Assembly: GCA_038233335.1 (NCBI GenBank)
Contig: JBBSME010000145.1
Span: 1 to 6,889, forward strand
Origin: Iamia sp038233335
Lineage (GTDB): Bacteria > Actinomycetota > Acidimicrobiia > Acidimicrobiales > Iamiaceae
Direction of reading: 5' to 3'
DNA: 6,889 nucleotides
How positions within the stretch are numbered: the stretch's first letter is position 1; each line of letters starts with the position of its first letter. The position numbers were made by a program, and so were the translations under genes. This document shows, piece by piece, positions 5,710 to 6,889 of this stretch. A model generated the notes under the pieces. The model saw nothing but the letters and a program-made list of their open reading frames with translations, did no database searches and was not told the DNA's origin.

Positions 5710-5943
5710 ATGGGGTTCCTGGACAAGCTGAAGAAGAACGCCGGCGACGTGGCCGACAAGGCCGCCGACACGGTGGCCGACAACGCCGACAAGGTCGACG
5801 ACGGGATCGAGAAGGTGGCCGAGGTGGTCGACGAGAAGACCGGTCGAAAGCACAGCGACAAGATCGACAAGGCCACCGGCAAGGCCAAGCAGATGGTCGA
5901 CAAGGCCGAGGACCAGGCGGCCAAGAGGAAGCCGCAGGCCTGA
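5710..5943 (+). CDS. MT0933/Rv0909-type antitoxin family small protein
   Basis: A 77-aa, highly charged, Lys/Asp/Ala-rich and probably all-helical protein. The opening MGFLDKLKKNAGDVADKAAD and the later GRKHSDKIDKATGKAK segment (45-60) match the MT0933-like antitoxin family (Rv0909 in M. tuberculosis), usually about 55-70 aa. The AxDKAAD-type heptads suggest an amphipathic helix rich in salt bridges, also reminiscent of CsbD-like stress proteins. No Cys, no membrane segment and no DNA-binding motif are visible. The start is well supported by the GGAAGGA site. In Rv0909 the toxin gene is adjacent, but here the next gene is convergent and encodes a cell-wall enzyme, so no partner toxin is seen. 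An antitoxin role is therefore only a family label; a general stress or chaperone-like role is possible. Confidence 0.82.
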   Translation: MGFLDKLKKNAGDVADKAADTVADNADKVDDGIEKVAEVVDEKTGRKHSDKIDKATGKAKQMVDKAEDQAAKRKPQA

Positions 5944-5960
5944 TCTCCGAGCCGATCGTG

Positions 5961-5978
5961 CGGGGGGCGGGACCCCCG
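5961..5978. terminator. GC hairpin between convergent genes
   Basis: Arms CGGGGG (5961-5966) and CCCCCG (5973-5978) pair perfectly around a 6-nt loop, 17 nt after the stop of the small gene and 4 nt before the stop of the L,D-transpeptidase gene on the other strand. The stem is short and there is no U-tract on either strand, but it is the only structure in this 39-nt convergent gap and could act in both directions. Confidence 0.4.
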
Positions 5979-5982
5979 ACGG

Positions 5983-6889
5983 TCAGGCCACGACCTCCAC
6001 CGGCGTCCCGGCCGGCGCGAGGTCGAGCAGCCGGCGGATGTCGGCGTTGGTCATCCGGACGCACCCGTGGCTGGCCGGTGTGCCGATGAGCGCCGGGTTC
6101 TGGGTGCCGTGCAGCGCCACCTGGCCGTTGCCGGCGCCGAAGGAGTGGTACACCTCGGAGAAGCCGGTGAAGCTGATCTGGCCGTCGCCGTAGGAGCGGT
6201 TGCCCGACAGCCGGACCCGGGCGTCGACGAAGAACGTGCCCGTCGGGGTGGGCGAGGCGGCCTTGCCGGTGGCCACCGAGATCTGGAAGATCTGCTCCTC
6301 GCCGTGGAACAGGGTCAGGCGCCGGGCGCCCCGCTCGATCACCACGTGGTTGGGCACCTGGCGCTGGGTCACGTCCGACTCCCGGATCCAGGCCATGGCC
6401 GAGTTGGGCCGGGACATGATCTGGGCCTGCAACCAGCCCGGACGCCGATCCCGGACCAGGAAGACCTGGGTGAGACCCTCGGGCGATGGGCTGGTCAGGA
6501 CCCGACCGCTGGGCACCGGGACGCCGGGCGCGGAGTACAGCGGCACCTTCGACCCCTTGGCGTCGGCCACGGTCCAGCCCTTGGCCCACGGTCGGGGCAG
6601 GGGCGGGGCCAGCACCAACCCGTCCTCGACCGGCGTCGCTCCCGCCGCTCCGGCCGGCGCCGGAGGCGCGGGGGTCGTCGTGGTGGGTGGCGGGGTGGGT
6701 GGCGGGGTGGGTGGCGTGGTGGGTGGCGTGGTGGGTGGCGGGGTGGGGGGCGTGGTGGTCGTCGTGGGGGTCGGCGTGGGCCAGGAGCCGACGACGCCAG
6801 GATCCGGAGCGGGGTTCGACGCCACGACCGATCGCACCTCGACCGAGTCGCCCGCACCGCCCACGGCGAGGGCGCCGGCCACCAGAGCG
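5983..6889 (-). CDS. L,D-transpeptidase (YkuD domain), 5' end cut by window
   Basis: About 301 visible residues of an exported cell-wall enzyme that forms 3-3 cross-links in peptidoglycan or attaches proteins to it. Counting from the GTG codon at 6882: residues 1-20 look like the tail of a signal peptide, 34-76 are a Pro/Thr-rich linker (TPPTPPPTT type), and about 103-175 are an SH3-like domain. The YkuD catalytic domain (about 178-299) has His258 in ALHGT and the signature SHGCVRM with catalytic Cys274. The frame stays open to the window edge (…ALVAGALAVGG), a hydrophobic run that needs residues before it, so the GTG at 6882 is probably internal and the start lies outside. Neighbours show no other peptidoglycan genes. 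The linker would span the wall, letting the catalytic domain reach its substrate. Confidence 0.92.
   Translation of the reverse strand, partial: ALVAGALAVGGAGDSVEVRSVVASNPAPDPGVVGSWPTPTPTTTTTPPTPPPTTPPTTPPTPPPTPPPTTTTPAPPAPAGAAGATPVEDGLVLAPPLPRPWAKGWTVADAKGSKVPLYSAPGVPVPSGRVLTSPSPEGLTQVFLVRDRRPGWLQAQIMSRPNSAMAWIRESDVTQRQVPNHVVIERGARRLTLFHGEEQIFQISVATGKAASPTPTGTFFVDARVRLSGNRSYGDGQISFTGFSEVYHSFGAGNGQVALHGTQNPALIGTPASHGCVRMTNADIRRLLDLAPAGTPVEVVA
6683..6754 (+). repeat. 12-bp tandem repeat encoding the Pro/Thr linker; G-rich strand
   Basis: Six consecutive 12-nt units (GTGGGTGGCGGG or GTGGGTGGCGTG, the last with one change) lie in frame inside the L,D-transpeptidase gene. Read on the minus strand, each encodes four residues of the Pro/Thr linker. 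The plus strand, which is the template strand of the gene, carries successive GGG runs with 1-4 nt loops and meets the simple G-quadruplex pattern. Confidence 0.85.

Noticed and set aside
5584..5853. Extension of the OB-fold protein upstream to 5853
   Set aside because: It would overlap the opposite-strand 77-aa gene and read its antisense; family members begin shortly before the OB domain.

Overview
The window is very GC-rich, with strong G/C preference at third codon positions, GTG starts at several genes, purine-rich Shine-Dalgarno sites and TANNNT-like -10 elements. Together with its gene families (a CeoB/CeoC-type TrkA pair, an Rv2694c-like OB-fold protein, an MT0933/Rv0909-type small protein and an actinobacterial L,D-transpeptidase), this points to Actinomycetota. 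A deep, non-mycobacterial lineage such as Acidimicrobiia is likely, but that placement is inference. It reads as ordinary chromosome: no RNA genes, insertion sequences, CRISPR array or phage genes were seen.

Layout, left to right. (1) 8-733 (+): dienelactone hydrolase family enzyme, ending in a perfect 11-bp hairpin that converges on (2) 784-1701 (-): secreted or lipid-anchored alpha/beta hydrolase. This lies 10 nt downstream of (3) 1712-3601 (-): a 12-TM APC-superfamily permease closely resembling the KimA potassium/proton symporter. A divergent promoter region of about 165 bp separates it from (4) 3769-4440 (+) and (5) 4466-5221 (+): two consecutive TrkA/RCK potassium-uptake regulators, like mycobacterial CeoB and CeoC. 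They converge, with an 11-nt gap, on (6) 5233-5583 (-): a small OB-fold protein. Divergent from that is (7) 5710-5943 (+): a 77-aa charged helical protein of the MT0933-type antitoxin family. It converges across a small hairpin on (8) 5983-6889 (-): an L,D-transpeptidase with a Pro/Thr-rich linker and SH3-like domain, whose 5' end is cut by the window edge.

Functionally, the core (genes 3-5) is a potassium-homeostasis cluster: a KimA-like transporter divergent from two nucleotide-binding RCK subunits, with no TrkH/KtrB channel in view. The order permease, trkA, trkA, OB-fold protein matches, from memory, the M. tuberculosis Rv2690c-ceoB-ceoC-Rv2694c region, with the DUF3159-type membrane gene missing. 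The flanking genes (two alpha/beta hydrolases, the small antitoxin-like protein and the cell-wall enzyme) have no evident mechanistic link to potassium. The best lead for something new is the possibility that the two RCK proteins control the KimA-like permease rather than a Trk channel.
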